Source: Arcticibacter tournemirensis
Lineage (GTDB): Bacteria; Bacteroidota; Bacteroidia; Sphingobacteriales; Sphingobacteriaceae
Direction of reading: 5' to 3'
NCBI RefSeq assembly: GCF_006716645.1
Contig: NZ_VFPL01000001.1
Location: 4,278,001 to 4,342,000 of the forward strand
Length of the DNA stretch: 64,000 bases
Shown: positions 45,531-54,157 of the stretch, one piece after another
Numbering within the stretch: position 1 is the stretch's first letter
Layout: every line of letters begins with the position of its first letter
The notes under the pieces: generated by a model
The model's database searches: none
The model's input: only the letters and a program-made list of their open reading frames with translations
What the model was told of the DNA's origin: nothing
Translations under genes and position numbers: made by a program

Positions 45531-46760
45531 TCATCTGAACCTGCTCAGATCCGGCTTATTCTTTCTATTTCTTTGTATTTCCTTTTGATGAATAATTTCC
45601 CCTAGTTCTTTAAAAAAGGGATACCCTATGGTTTCATAGTCATATTTATCGTCATTCAACACGCCGTCGCTGTTTACATAGATAGTGGCAGAGATCAAAA
45701 ACTCACAATTATTTTCAAGGTCTGCGATATATGCGTTATCCGTCAGGAAGCCATATGACCAGCCTGCCTTGCTATAGATCCGCATCTGGCGCGGAATGTT
45801 ACGCTTCTCTGCTCTGTATATAAAGAATTTAGCATAGCTGTCGAAAAACTCCGTGGTATCGTACCTTGGAAAATCACTCTCCCGAGGAAGCATTGATAAA
45901 TATTTATAGAGAAAAGAGTAGTCATCGGCAGTGAGTCCAAAGCGCTTATCCTTACTTACAGACTCGGGAAACAGTACCGATCTCAAGATCCGTTGCTGAT
46001 CTTCCAGCGGAAAGCAATTATGGCGTGTAAAATCCATAGGCTCCTTTATCAATACTTCATCACGGTTATAGTACGAATTGCCAATAGATACTTTCTTACT
46101 GAAGTCAAACTGAGCCTCGCTAAAGGCTGCTGGCAGCTGATATATCCGTTTTCCGTCTTTGAGAAAGCTGATTGGATTGGTATGCCTGTTCTCTTCATCT
46201 GTCATAGGCCAGAACCGTCGCGTGATACGGGTGTTCGTATACCCTTTCTTCCATAGCTTTTCATTCAGGGTTTGTTGTCCCACCCATTCGTAGAGCCTGT
46301 TATAGGCATCGTTGTCGCTTACCAGAAATATCTTTTTTACATAATGTGCTATAGACGGATAGCCGCTTTCTGAACTGACATCTTTCAACACGCTGGTTTG
46401 TCCGCTAAAAGCACTGTCGGTGATCATGTCGGTATACTTATCCAGTCCCTTCACGTTGATTTCATTCAGTTTTTCGAGCGCAAGCAATGCCGTTGGCAGT
46501 TTCACTGTAGAAGCAGGATTAAAATATCTTTCGCGGTCGGTGTTGAGATAGTAAGATTTAAAATGAGGCTTATTCTGTTTGTCTCTGTCAATGCGGGTAT
46601 AAATAACCTGGTACTGGTATGTTCCGGGATTATCAAGGACCTTTCTGAAAAGCGGGCTTCCCTTACTATAAAGCAATTCTGCGAGCCATTTATCAGTCTT
46701 TTGCGCAACTAATGATACACTTATCATAACAAACATTAGAAGTAAGCCTGCAAATTTCAT
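45531..46760 (-). CDS. Secreted class-A-like serine hydrolase (beta-lactamase fold)
   Basis: 409 aa. Signal peptide at the start (FAGLLLMFVMISVSLVAQ). Ser-x-x-Lys in STVKLP, Ser-Asp-Asn in VSDNDAYNRLYEW and a Lys-x-Gly region at KAGWSYGFLTDN give a penicillin-binding fold. It may be a D,D-peptidase acting on muropeptides, though beta-lactam hydrolysis cannot be ruled out. Its ATG overlaps the stop of the GH3 fusion gene by 4 nt (ATGA), so the two are translated together. It belongs to the peptidoglycan locus by position. Confidence 0.87.
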   Translation of the reverse strand: MKFAGLLLMFVMISVSLVAQKTDKWLAELLYSKGSPLFRKVLDNPGTYQYQVIYTRIDRDKQNKPHFKSYYLNTDRERYFNPASTVKLPTALLALEKLNEINVKGLDKYTDMITDSAFSGQTSVLKDVSSESGYPSIAHYVKKIFLVSDNDAYNRLYEWVGQQTLNEKLWKKGYTNTRITRRFWPMTDEENRHTNPISFLKDGKRIYQLPAAFSEAQFDFSKKVSIGNSYYNRDEVLIKEPMDFTRHNCFPLEDQQRILRSVLFPESVSKDKRFGLTADDYSFLYKYLSMLPRESDFPRYDTTEFFDSYAKFFIYRAEKRNIPRQMRIYSKAGWSYGFLTDNAYIADLENNCEFLISATIYVNSDGVLNDDKYDYETIGYPFFKELGEIIHQKEIQRNRKNKPDLSRFR

Positions 46761-49732
46761 TTTGCTTCTTTTTTTATAGACTTATAGATTACTTCCTGTA
46801 TTTCTGAACGGACATTCATTTTCAGAAGCCGCGTATTTTCTCCATCAGGACATACCCTGTTCGACATGAATATATAGACAAGATTATACTTCGGGTCCAC
46901 CCATACACAAATTCCAGTAAAACCGGTATGGCCGAAAGTCTGAGGAGAAACACTTAAGGACGGATAAGGTTCTTCCCGTTTGTCATTGTCTTTTTCGGGC
47001 TTATCAAATCCGAGTCCTCTCCTGCTTATATCACTATGGTATGCAGTGAAATAATCGATAGTTTCCTTCTTAAATAACCTGACACCATTTAGCTCTCCGC
47101 CATTTAAAAGCAGCTGGTACAGCTGCGCCAGATCATAAGCATTACTAAACAGCCCGGCATGTCCGGCAACACCGCCAAACATCGCCGCTCCGGGATCATG
47201 TACATCGCCTCTGATCTGCTGGAGACGAAAATACTTCTCGTTTTCAGTGGGTGCGATCTTATTTAAAGGCACATGTCCCAAGGGTTTGAAACCAGTACTC
47301 TTCATATGCAGAGGCTCATAGAATGTTGTGCGGGCATATTGATCGAGGCTCATGCCGCTAACCTGCTCCACCACCTTTCCAAGAAAAATAAAGTCGTTGT
47401 CGCTGTATATATACTTTCCCTGCGGCCCTAGCTTACTTTGCAGGATCCTTTTATAAAGGGTATCCGTCCAGTCCTTACGCATGTACATGTTTTCAGCCAC
47501 CCGGATGCTATATACATCATCCGGGGTTGATTTATAAAAACCAGGTTTCGGTTTCCCGGAAGCGTCGAGGGTTTCACGGTAAAAAGGTATGAATGACACG
47601 AGGCCCGCCTGATGAAGCAGGATATCTTTTAACTTCAGGCCAGCTTTATTCGTACCTCTTACCCAGGGAAGATAATCGCCGAGACTCTTTTCCAGATCAA
47701 GTTTTCCCTGTTCGTAAAGCTTCATAATACTAACGGTAGTTGCAGATATCTTGGTTACAGAGGCGAGATCGTAAACTGTTTCAACAGTCACGGGCTCTTT
47801 ATTGTCATAGTTCATATGACCATAAGCACGCTGAAACGCCACTTTCCCATCTTTAGCTACAAGCACCACACAACCAGGAGTAGCGCCCTGACGGATAGCG
47901 TTCAGAGCGACATCATCAATACGATTTAGCTCCTTCTCATCCAATCCAACCGCTGCAGGCTGCGCAGCAGGAAAATAAGAGTTGTAGATAATGCCGCTTC
48001 CGTAATGAAAGGCTCCGGGCACGCTCACAGGAAGTTTTCCCTTTGCGGTAATGTTACCCTGAAGCAAACTCACAGCTACATCGTGCATCAGGCTGTCGTC
48101 TTCATAACAAGCCACCAGGTTCTTTGCATTCCCAAAGTTACTGATAGCATAAGGATTGCCAAAAATAAAGCTAATGGCGTTGTCCTGCAGGCCGATTGCG
48201 CGGACCAGGGATACGGCCGCATTGCTGATTCCAAAATTATTGGCAGGATATTTCCTATACTGATGAAGACCCACGATCACAGCGTCATACCCCGACCCGA
48301 TTCTATTTAGAAGGCTGTCGGCAACGGTGCTATCTGCTGAATAACTGAAATAATAACAGTCGGCGCCAAACTGCTGCTGAAGGCTTTCGGCAAAATGGTT
48401 CTGCTTTTCTATGCCAACCCCTACATATGCTATCTTTTTACCCTTAGCAAGCGGCATAATGGAAGGACTGACACTGCTGAGCAAAGTAATCGCATTTTCA
48501 TATACCTCTTTCTTTACCCTAAGTACATCAGTGTTGAGATCAATGGTAAGAGCAGCGGTATCAATAGCTTTCTTAACTCCTAAGCCAAGGTTATATTTGG
48601 CCAGCAATACCCTGTATACTTTCTCGTCGATACCCTTCCAGCTTAATTTATCCTTACGGATAGCTTTTCTCACCTTGCGGATACTTCCTTTAACATCACC
48701 CGGCAGACAAAGCATGTCATTACCGGCGATTAACGACTGCACAGCAGCCTCGCCCTGAGGATAGAACTTGGAAACGCCTTTCATTTCAAGGGCGTCAGTA
48801 AACGTCAATCCGCGGAAGCCCAGCTGATCGCGAAGCAGCCAGCTTACATTCCTGGGAGAGAGAGATGTTGCACGGTTATGAGTACTATCAATAGAAGGAA
48901 TATACAGGTGTGCCACCATCACGCTACCCACTCCATCTTTAACCAGCTGCCGAAATGGATATAACTCCAGTGAATCGAGCTGAAGGATTGATTTATTTAT
49001 TACCGGAAGATCCAGATGTGAATCAACGGCCACATCGCCATGTCCGGGGAAATGTTTGGCACAAGCCATTATTCCCTCATCCTGCATTCCTCTCATAATG
49101 CTCGATCCAAACAAGGCTACTTTGTATTTATCCTCGCCAAACGACCGGAAGTTAATGACCGGATTAGCAGGATTATTGTTTATATCCACTACGGGGGCGT
49201 AATCCACCTGGATGCCTATGCGCCTGCACTGTGCACCAATGGCCTGTCCCACCCTGTATGCAATAGACGCATCCTGAACAGCGCCTATGGTGAGTTGATC
49301 GGGGAAAGGAATAACGTCTGAGAAACGCATTCCAACACCAGTTTCGCCATCTACACACACCAGAAGAGGAGTTTTTGCCTTTTGCTGCAAGCGGTTGACA
49401 ACCCCGGCCTGCTGCTGGGAAGTTCCCTGGAACAAACAGATGGAACCTATATTATACTTTCTTAGATATTTTGATACTTCGTCCTCATAAAACGCCACCC
49501 CATTTCCGCGTTTTTCAGACATTCTGATCACCATAAGCTGCGCGATCTTCTGCCTGCGCGACAACTTTTTCAGAGCGCTGTCCGCCCAATGTTTAGATGC
49601 AGGAGTTATTTCAAGGAAACGCTGAGCAAAAACAGCGGAAGAAGATGAAAGCAGTATAAAGAGCGAAAAGCACCTTATAATGGTACCTGAAGGCAGAAGA
49701 CGGTTGATCTGGAGACGATTGTTGATAAACAT
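46757..49732 (-). CDS. GH3 (NagZ-type) beta-N-acetylhexosaminidase fused to a serine hydrolase
   Basis: 991 aa from ATG 49732; the open frame reaches 49765 but would overlap the epimerase gene by 20 nt. Signal peptide to about residue 36 (FSLFILLSSSSAVFAQ). Residues 50-400: NagZ-type GH3 with KHFPGHGDVAVDSH, whose Asp and His serve as catalytic residues in NagZ. The C-terminal 400 residues: class-C-like serine hydrolase with SVTK, YSDND and GHTGFTG. GH3 removes terminal GlcNAc from muropeptides; the second domain may act as a peptidase or esterase. This fusion is known in Bacteroidota. Overlaps the next gene by 4 nt. Confidence 0.92.
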   Translation of the reverse strand: MFINNRLQINRLLPSGTIIRCFSLFILLSSSSAVFAQRFLEITPASKHWADSALKKLSRRQKIAQLMVIRMSEKRGNGVAFYEDEVSKYLRKYNIGSICLFQGTSQQQAGVVNRLQQKAKTPLLVCVDGETGVGMRFSDVIPFPDQLTIGAVQDASIAYRVGQAIGAQCRRIGIQVDYAPVVDINNNPANPVINFRSFGEDKYKVALFGSSIMRGMQDEGIMACAKHFPGHGDVAVDSHLDLPVINKSILQLDSLELYPFRQLVKDGVGSVMVAHLYIPSIDSTHNRATSLSPRNVSWLLRDQLGFRGLTFTDALEMKGVSKFYPQGEAAVQSLIAGNDMLCLPGDVKGSIRKVRKAIRKDKLSWKGIDEKVYRVLLAKYNLGLGVKKAIDTAALTIDLNTDVLRVKKEVYENAITLLSSVSPSIMPLAKGKKIAYVGVGIEKQNHFAESLQQQFGADCYYFSYSADSTVADSLLNRIGSGYDAVIVGLHQYRKYPANNFGISNAAVSLVRAIGLQDNAISFIFGNPYAISNFGNAKNLVACYEDDSLMHDVAVSLLQGNITAKGKLPVSVPGAFHYGSGIIYNSYFPAAQPAAVGLDEKELNRIDDVALNAIRQGATPGCVVLVAKDGKVAFQRAYGHMNYDNKEPVTVETVYDLASVTKISATTVSIMKLYEQGKLDLEKSLGDYLPWVRGTNKAGLKLKDILLHQAGLVSFIPFYRETLDASGKPKPGFYKSTPDDVYSIRVAENMYMRKDWTDTLYKRILQSKLGPQGKYIYSDNDFIFLGKVVEQVSGMSLDQYARTTFYEPLHMKSTGFKPLGHVPLNKIAPTENEKYFRLQQIRGDVHDPGAAMFGGVAGHAGLFSNAYDLAQLYQLLLNGGELNGVRLFKKETIDYFTAYHSDISRRGLGFDKPEKDNDKREEPYPSLSVSPQTFGHTGFTGICVWVDPKYNLVYIFMSNRVCPDGENTRLLKMNVRSEIQEVIYKSIKKEAK

Positions 49733-49745
49733 GTACCTTGTTCTT

Positions 49746-50876
49746 TTAAATTTTTTCAACACCAATACCTGGTTTACTATTCAGGGTGACTTTACCGTTC
49801 ACGACTGTCGCCCCCCGGTAAATATCGTTACTAATGAGCAGCGCTCCATCGAGGTCGGCCCAGTCTGTCATTGGGGCGAGCTGCGCAGCAGCAGATATGG
49901 CACATGACGTTTCGGTCATACACCCTATCATCACTTTCATTCCGAGTGCCCTGGCCAATGTGAGCATCTCATGTGCCTCACGCATTCCGGTACATTTCAT
50001 TAGCTTGATATTAATTCCTGTATATACTTTATAAGCCTTCAACACATCTTCCAGGCGTTGTACCGATTCGTCGCCCATGGTAGGTAACGGACTTCTTTCT
50101 GTCAGCCATGCATTATCGTCGATCTGCTCCTTAGGCATAGGCTGTTCTATAAATACGATCCCCTTTTCATGAAGCCAATGGGCCATATCAAGAGCCTGCT
50201 GCTTGTCTTTCCAGCCCTGGTTCACATCAACGCAAAGAGGCTTATCTGTTATTTCCCGGATAGTTTCGATCATCTGCTTATCTGTATCACGCCCGAGTTT
50301 CACTTTCAGTATCTTATAGGGGTCGGCCTCCTTTACTTTTTGCCGCACTACTTCCGGAGTGTCAATCCCGATGGTGAAGGACGTAACAGGAGTTTTTGAA
50401 GGGTCATATCCCCATATGCGGTACCATGGCTGCTTCATGATCTTTCCCACAAGGTCGTGCAAAGCAATATCCACAGATGCCTTGGCAGCCTTATTGCCCT
50501 CCTCTATACCGTCGACATAATTGAGAATGTTTTCCATCTCAAAAGGGTCGTCGAATTTGGAAAGATCAACTTTAGACAGGAACTTCAGCACTGTTTCGTG
50601 AGACTCACCAAGGTATGGAGGCATAGAAGCCTCACCGTATCCGGTAATACCGTTATATTCCAGTTCGGTAAGAACCACAGGGGTGGTAGTTCGCGAGCTG
50701 CTTGCCAGATTGAAAGCATGTTTGAGGTTTAACGTATATGGCTTAAACCGTAATTTCAACGTACCCTTACCGGCAAAGCTCTCTCTTGCGTCAGCAAGTA
50801 TTTTATTTGTACCTAACACCATAGATGCTCCTGTTATTAAACCTGATTTCTTAATAAAGTCTCTTCTTCCTGACAT
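49746..50876 (-). CDS. Dipeptide (L-Ala-D/L-Glu) epimerase, enolase superfamily
   Basis: 376 aa. A twin-arginine-like start (GRRDFIKKSGLITGASMVLG) is followed by the enolase-superfamily barrel: KVKLGRDTD with the catalytic Lys pair, DVNQGWKD, EQPMPKEQID, GDESVQRLEDV and a C-terminal Lys region IKLMKCTG. These enzymes epimerise L-Ala-D-Glu from peptidoglycan peptides to L-Ala-L-Glu, allowing normal dipeptidases to finish. It is preceded at 5 nt by an NlpC/P60 endopeptidase gene, whose product can release that dipeptide. The likely Tat signal would place it in the periplasm, unlike the E. coli enzyme. Confidence 0.9.
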   Translation of the reverse strand: MSGRRDFIKKSGLITGASMVLGTNKILADARESFAGKGTLKLRFKPYTLNLKHAFNLASSSRTTTPVVLTELEYNGITGYGEASMPPYLGESHETVLKFLSKVDLSKFDDPFEMENILNYVDGIEEGNKAAKASVDIALHDLVGKIMKQPWYRIWGYDPSKTPVTSFTIGIDTPEVVRQKVKEADPYKILKVKLGRDTDKQMIETIREITDKPLCVDVNQGWKDKQQALDMAHWLHEKGIVFIEQPMPKEQIDDNAWLTERSPLPTMGDESVQRLEDVLKAYKVYTGINIKLMKCTGMREAHEMLTLARALGMKVMIGCMTETSCAISAAAQLAPMTDWADLDGALLISNDIYRGATVVNGKVTLNSKPGIGVEKI

Positions 50877-50881
50877 ACCTG

Positions 50882-52120
50882 TTACTTGGATACTGTTTGA
50901 TATAAAGAATGCTTATCGATACGGCTTATACCTTCGGTTCCTACTGCCGTTAATATTCGTCGCGCGCTCAGCAGCGTACGCGTCTGATAGGTATCATAAT
51001 TAGTCGCCTCTTTCAGTAAGCTGTTTATTCTTACCATCCCCGCCGACTGGATGAATTCTCCCTTGCCAATATAGATTGCCGTATGAATGACCCTGGGTGC
51101 ACCTCCATCCGCCTTTTTCCGGCCGAAAAACAAAAGGTCGCCGGGGAGCAGGTTCTGCAGACATTTTTCAATGCTGACGGTATCATTTTCAAGAATATCT
51201 ACCGGTTCTCCTGTAAGTGCCTGCTGCGAAGCATCCCTGGCCAGGATAATTCCGTTGAGGTAGTAGCTCATCTTTGTAAAGCCGCTGCAGTCAACGCCTT
51301 TTACAGAGGTACCACCCCACAAATAGGGCACTCCTATCAACGACTTCGCCGTTCGGATAACTTCGGAAGCATCAGGATCAGGCCTCGCAACCCATTTCCT
51401 GTAAAGTTCTGCCTGCTTTACCGGTACATATCCTGTTCTTCCATCAGGGTATGCTATCCTATAAAATTTCTTATTCTTCCCCTTAAGCTCGAGGATATTC
51501 CCCGCCACGAGGTCTGAAACAGGTAAAGATCTTGTATCAGCTTCACTGTAGGCATGGCCATATTCAGATGTAAACACAACCCGCTCTGCATTCTTCCATT
51601 TCGTAAAAGCGGTTTCATCAACGACACTGATTCCTGCTTCCTCTGTCCAGGAGATATATCCTTCGGGAGTGCGGACAAGATAATACCCGCTTTCTTTTTT
51701 CAATATTTCAACAGGAGTGCCCAGGAGAGTTTGGGAAACCAGTTCAGCAGTATGTGTGGGCACGAAGCGGTTATTGCAAACCGACAAACTGGCAATACCA
51801 TATATCCGGTTTCCAAGATCGGCCGAGGGCAGTAAGTGTTCGTTTAAGACCGTTTGTATGTTTGATTGAGCAAGGGTCTTCCTTAGGTGAAGGAGAGCTT
51901 CCTTACTGGTAGTTTCAACCCGTATCGTAAGGGGGTTTTCCGATTCAATGATGGCATTAAATATCGAGGTCCTTTTGTCAGGAGCAAACTGCTTCTCCAC
52001 ACGATGAAGCAGCTCTTCGGCTCTTTTTACCTGCACTGAATCATTATCTGCATACGCCGGCAAAGAATGCTGTGCAGCAATAAATAAAACAAGTATCAGA
52101 TAAAACCTTTTCATAACCAT
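50882..52120 (-). CDS. Secreted NlpC/P60 endopeptidase with SH3-like domains
   Basis: 412 aa. Signal peptide ending near residue 24 (AAQHSLPAYA). Two bacterial SH3-type segments (SLSVCNNRFVPTHTAELVSQ; YEHGHAYSEADTRSLPVSDL-like region) precede an NlpC/P60 domain with GVDCSGFTK (catalytic Cys), HTAIYIGKGEFIQSAG (His) and the basic residue behind it. The family cuts gamma-D-Glu to meso-diaminopimelate bonds in muropeptides, as in YkfC. It is 5 nt before the epimerase gene, so the two would process the tripeptide together. The N-terminal 80 residues are of unknown fold. Confidence 0.9.
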   Translation of the reverse strand: MVMKRFYLILVLFIAAQHSLPAYADNDSVQVKRAEELLHRVEKQFAPDKRTSIFNAIIESENPLTIRVETTSKEALLHLRKTLAQSNIQTVLNEHLLPSADLGNRIYGIASLSVCNNRFVPTHTAELVSQTLLGTPVEILKKESGYYLVRTPEGYISWTEEAGISVVDETAFTKWKNAERVVFTSEYGHAYSEADTRSLPVSDLVAGNILELKGKNKKFYRIAYPDGRTGYVPVKQAELYRKWVARPDPDASEVIRTAKSLIGVPYLWGGTSVKGVDCSGFTKMSYYLNGIILARDASQQALTGEPVDILENDTVSIEKCLQNLLPGDLLFFGRKKADGGAPRVIHTAIYIGKGEFIQSAGMVRINSLLKEATNYDTYQTRTLLSARRILTAVGTEGISRIDKHSLYQTVSK

Positions 52121-52131
52121 CGCAAAAGGTA

Positions 52132-53997
52132 CTATTTCTTTAAATACTCTATACAGGTAATTTTACCGTCCATAGTGCTAAGCACCACCTTATTTTTATC
52201 AAGGGGCATTACGGGATTCAGCAAACTGTTCGAACTCTTGTACTGCCACAGAACCTTGCCGCTCTTTCTTTCTACTGCTGATGCAAGTCCTGAATGAGAA
52301 GGTACATACACTACTCCTTTGCTTTCAACAATAGCGGAAGGAGTTAATTCGTAGGGTAGCTGAAGTTCTGATTTCCAGTCTATCTGCATAGAATCGGCCC
52401 TTGTCGACACACCAAAAAGCTGTCCGTCCATTGTCTTCACATAAACCAGGGAGCCATCTGAGGAAAGCCCCATTGATTCGCGCACCCGTTTATCTTTTAT
52501 CTGCTTCCGCCATATTACATTACCAGTCTCAGCATCGAAGGAAGTCATATAGCGATCGGGAGCTACAATAAACACCCGTCCGTTTGATGCCACCGGATAA
52601 CAGGCAGCCGGCGAGAACATGCGGTTGGAGGTGCCATTGTTCCATTTCCAGGCAAGCTTACCCGAAGCCAGATCCAGGGCATAAAAATCGTTTGCCCAGC
52701 AGCCAAAATAGATCTTATCCTTATAAATCAGCGGTTTGGTAACCACAAACCCCTTTACGTCATCAAAATCCCATTTCAGTTCTCCGGATTCAAGCTTCAG
52801 CGCTCTGAAATGTCCGTCGGAACTGCCTATATAAACCGTTTTATCTTTAATGACGGGTGCCCCGAGAACAGGCTTTAATGCAGCAACTTTCCAAATAAGC
52901 TTTCCTGTTAAAAGAGAAAGGCAATAAATATGATTATCTGAAGAACCAGTCACTACATAATTACCGGCCACTTCAGGAGTTGAATAGATCTTTCCGCTGG
53001 TTTTATACAGCCACTTTTGTTTTCCGGTGTTCTTATCCAGGGCGTAAATATGGCCGCTGGTGTTCGTGGCTATAACCAAGCCTTTTCCACTGGCTGTCCC
53101 TGCTCCTACATCACTCTTATCCTGATATTGCCATAACACCTTCGCTTCCGGATATTTATCATTCACGGCATACGATGGCCTGAAGTACCGCTGCGTATCG
53201 CGCCCGAAGTGGTGATTCGTCATAGCAACCTTTAGCCATTGGCTTTGCGACTGGACAACTGGTCTTCGCACTTCAAATATTGCGTTTCCCCCCTCTAACG
53301 TTACGATATTATACCCGCCAATGCTGTCTTTTGCTCGGAGGTTAGAACGGCCCATCACTCCTGGAATTCCCTCAAAGTCGTAGAGCTGATTGGTATGACC
53401 ATGCCCGCAAAGGATGAGCTGTACGTTTTTCTTCTTTAACCTGTCTATTGCTTCGTACCAGTTATTCTGGGCAGAGTCCTGGGGATAGTGATTCAGATAA
53501 ATGACCGGCATTTCGGGATCTTTCATGTTGTTCAGCACCGAATCAAGCCATACAATATTTTCGCGCGGTACCTGGCCAGGCCCCATACGCATGTTTGGAC
53601 CTGAGCTTGTTGCAGCGAAAAGATAGCCTCCGCTAACAAAGGAAAAGGTCTCGGCTCCGAAAACTCTGCGGAAGCTGTTGCTGCCGCTTTCTGACCAATT
53701 AGAATCGTGGTTACCCGCAATTGCATACCAGGGCTTGTTGAGACTGTCAAGAATTTGCCGGGCTGTTTTTAGCTCTTCATCCGACCCAAACTCTGTAATA
53801 TCCCCGGTAACTACTACAAACTGTAATGCCGGGTTTTCATTTATATCCTTTACCGTTCTTCTTAAATCATCCGCTCCGCTGTGATTTCCTATATGTGTAT
53901 CAGTCACAAAAGCAAACTTCACAGTTTGTGCGTTTGCATGCTGCAGCAGCACAAAAGAGAATAATAAAAAGATCGTTCTATACATGATTTTGTTCAT
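52132..53997 (-). CDS. Metallophosphoesterase fused to a PQQ-type beta-propeller
   Basis: 621 aa. Signal peptide (IFLLFSFVLLQHANAQ), then a calcineurin-like phosphoesterase (FVTDTHIG, VTGDITEFG, AGNHDSNW, YLNHYP, CGHGH) up to residue about 250, and a C-terminal beta-propeller of PQQ/BamB-like repeats (KNTGKQKWLYKTSGKIYST; LLTGKLIWKVAALK; LASGKLAWKWN; AETGNVIWRKQI). It is likely periplasmic or surface-exposed. What it hydrolyses is unknown; a teichoic acid, phosphorylated glycan or nucleotide are possibilities. It lies between the GH9 fusion and NlpC genes, within the peptidoglycan locus. Confidence 0.9.
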   Translation of the reverse strand: MNKIMYRTIFLLFSFVLLQHANAQTVKFAFVTDTHIGNHSGADDLRRTVKDINENPALQFVVVTGDITEFGSDEELKTARQILDSLNKPWYAIAGNHDSNWSESGSNSFRRVFGAETFSFVSGGYLFAATSSGPNMRMGPGQVPRENIVWLDSVLNNMKDPEMPVIYLNHYPQDSAQNNWYEAIDRLKKKNVQLILCGHGHTNQLYDFEGIPGVMGRSNLRAKDSIGGYNIVTLEGGNAIFEVRRPVVQSQSQWLKVAMTNHHFGRDTQRYFRPSYAVNDKYPEAKVLWQYQDKSDVGAGTASGKGLVIATNTSGHIYALDKNTGKQKWLYKTSGKIYSTPEVAGNYVVTGSSDNHIYCLSLLTGKLIWKVAALKPVLGAPVIKDKTVYIGSSDGHFRALKLESGELKWDFDDVKGFVVTKPLIYKDKIYFGCWANDFYALDLASGKLAWKWNNGTSNRMFSPAACYPVASNGRVFIVAPDRYMTSFDAETGNVIWRKQIKDKRVRESMGLSSDGSLVYVKTMDGQLFGVSTRADSMQIDWKSELQLPYELTPSAIVESKGVVYVPSHSGLASAVERKSGKVLWQYKSSNSLLNPVMPLDKNKVVLSTMDGKITCIEYLKK

Positions 53998-54157
53998 TTA
54001 TCAGAAAATCAAAAACCGAATTCACGTTTCAAGTAAATAGCGCAAAAAGACGCAACCCCTCGTTCTATCTTTATAACGCTAAAATTACGAATTAGCGACT
54101 TAAATAACAAGCGCTTCATGCATTATTAATTTAAAACATGCATAAAAACGCAAGACT

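Noticed and set aside
45531-46760. Class-A-like hydrolase as an antibiotic-resistance beta-lactamase
   Set aside because: Operon overlap with cell-wall catabolic genes and its extended length favour a peptidoglycan peptidase role, although beta-lactamase activity cannot be excluded.
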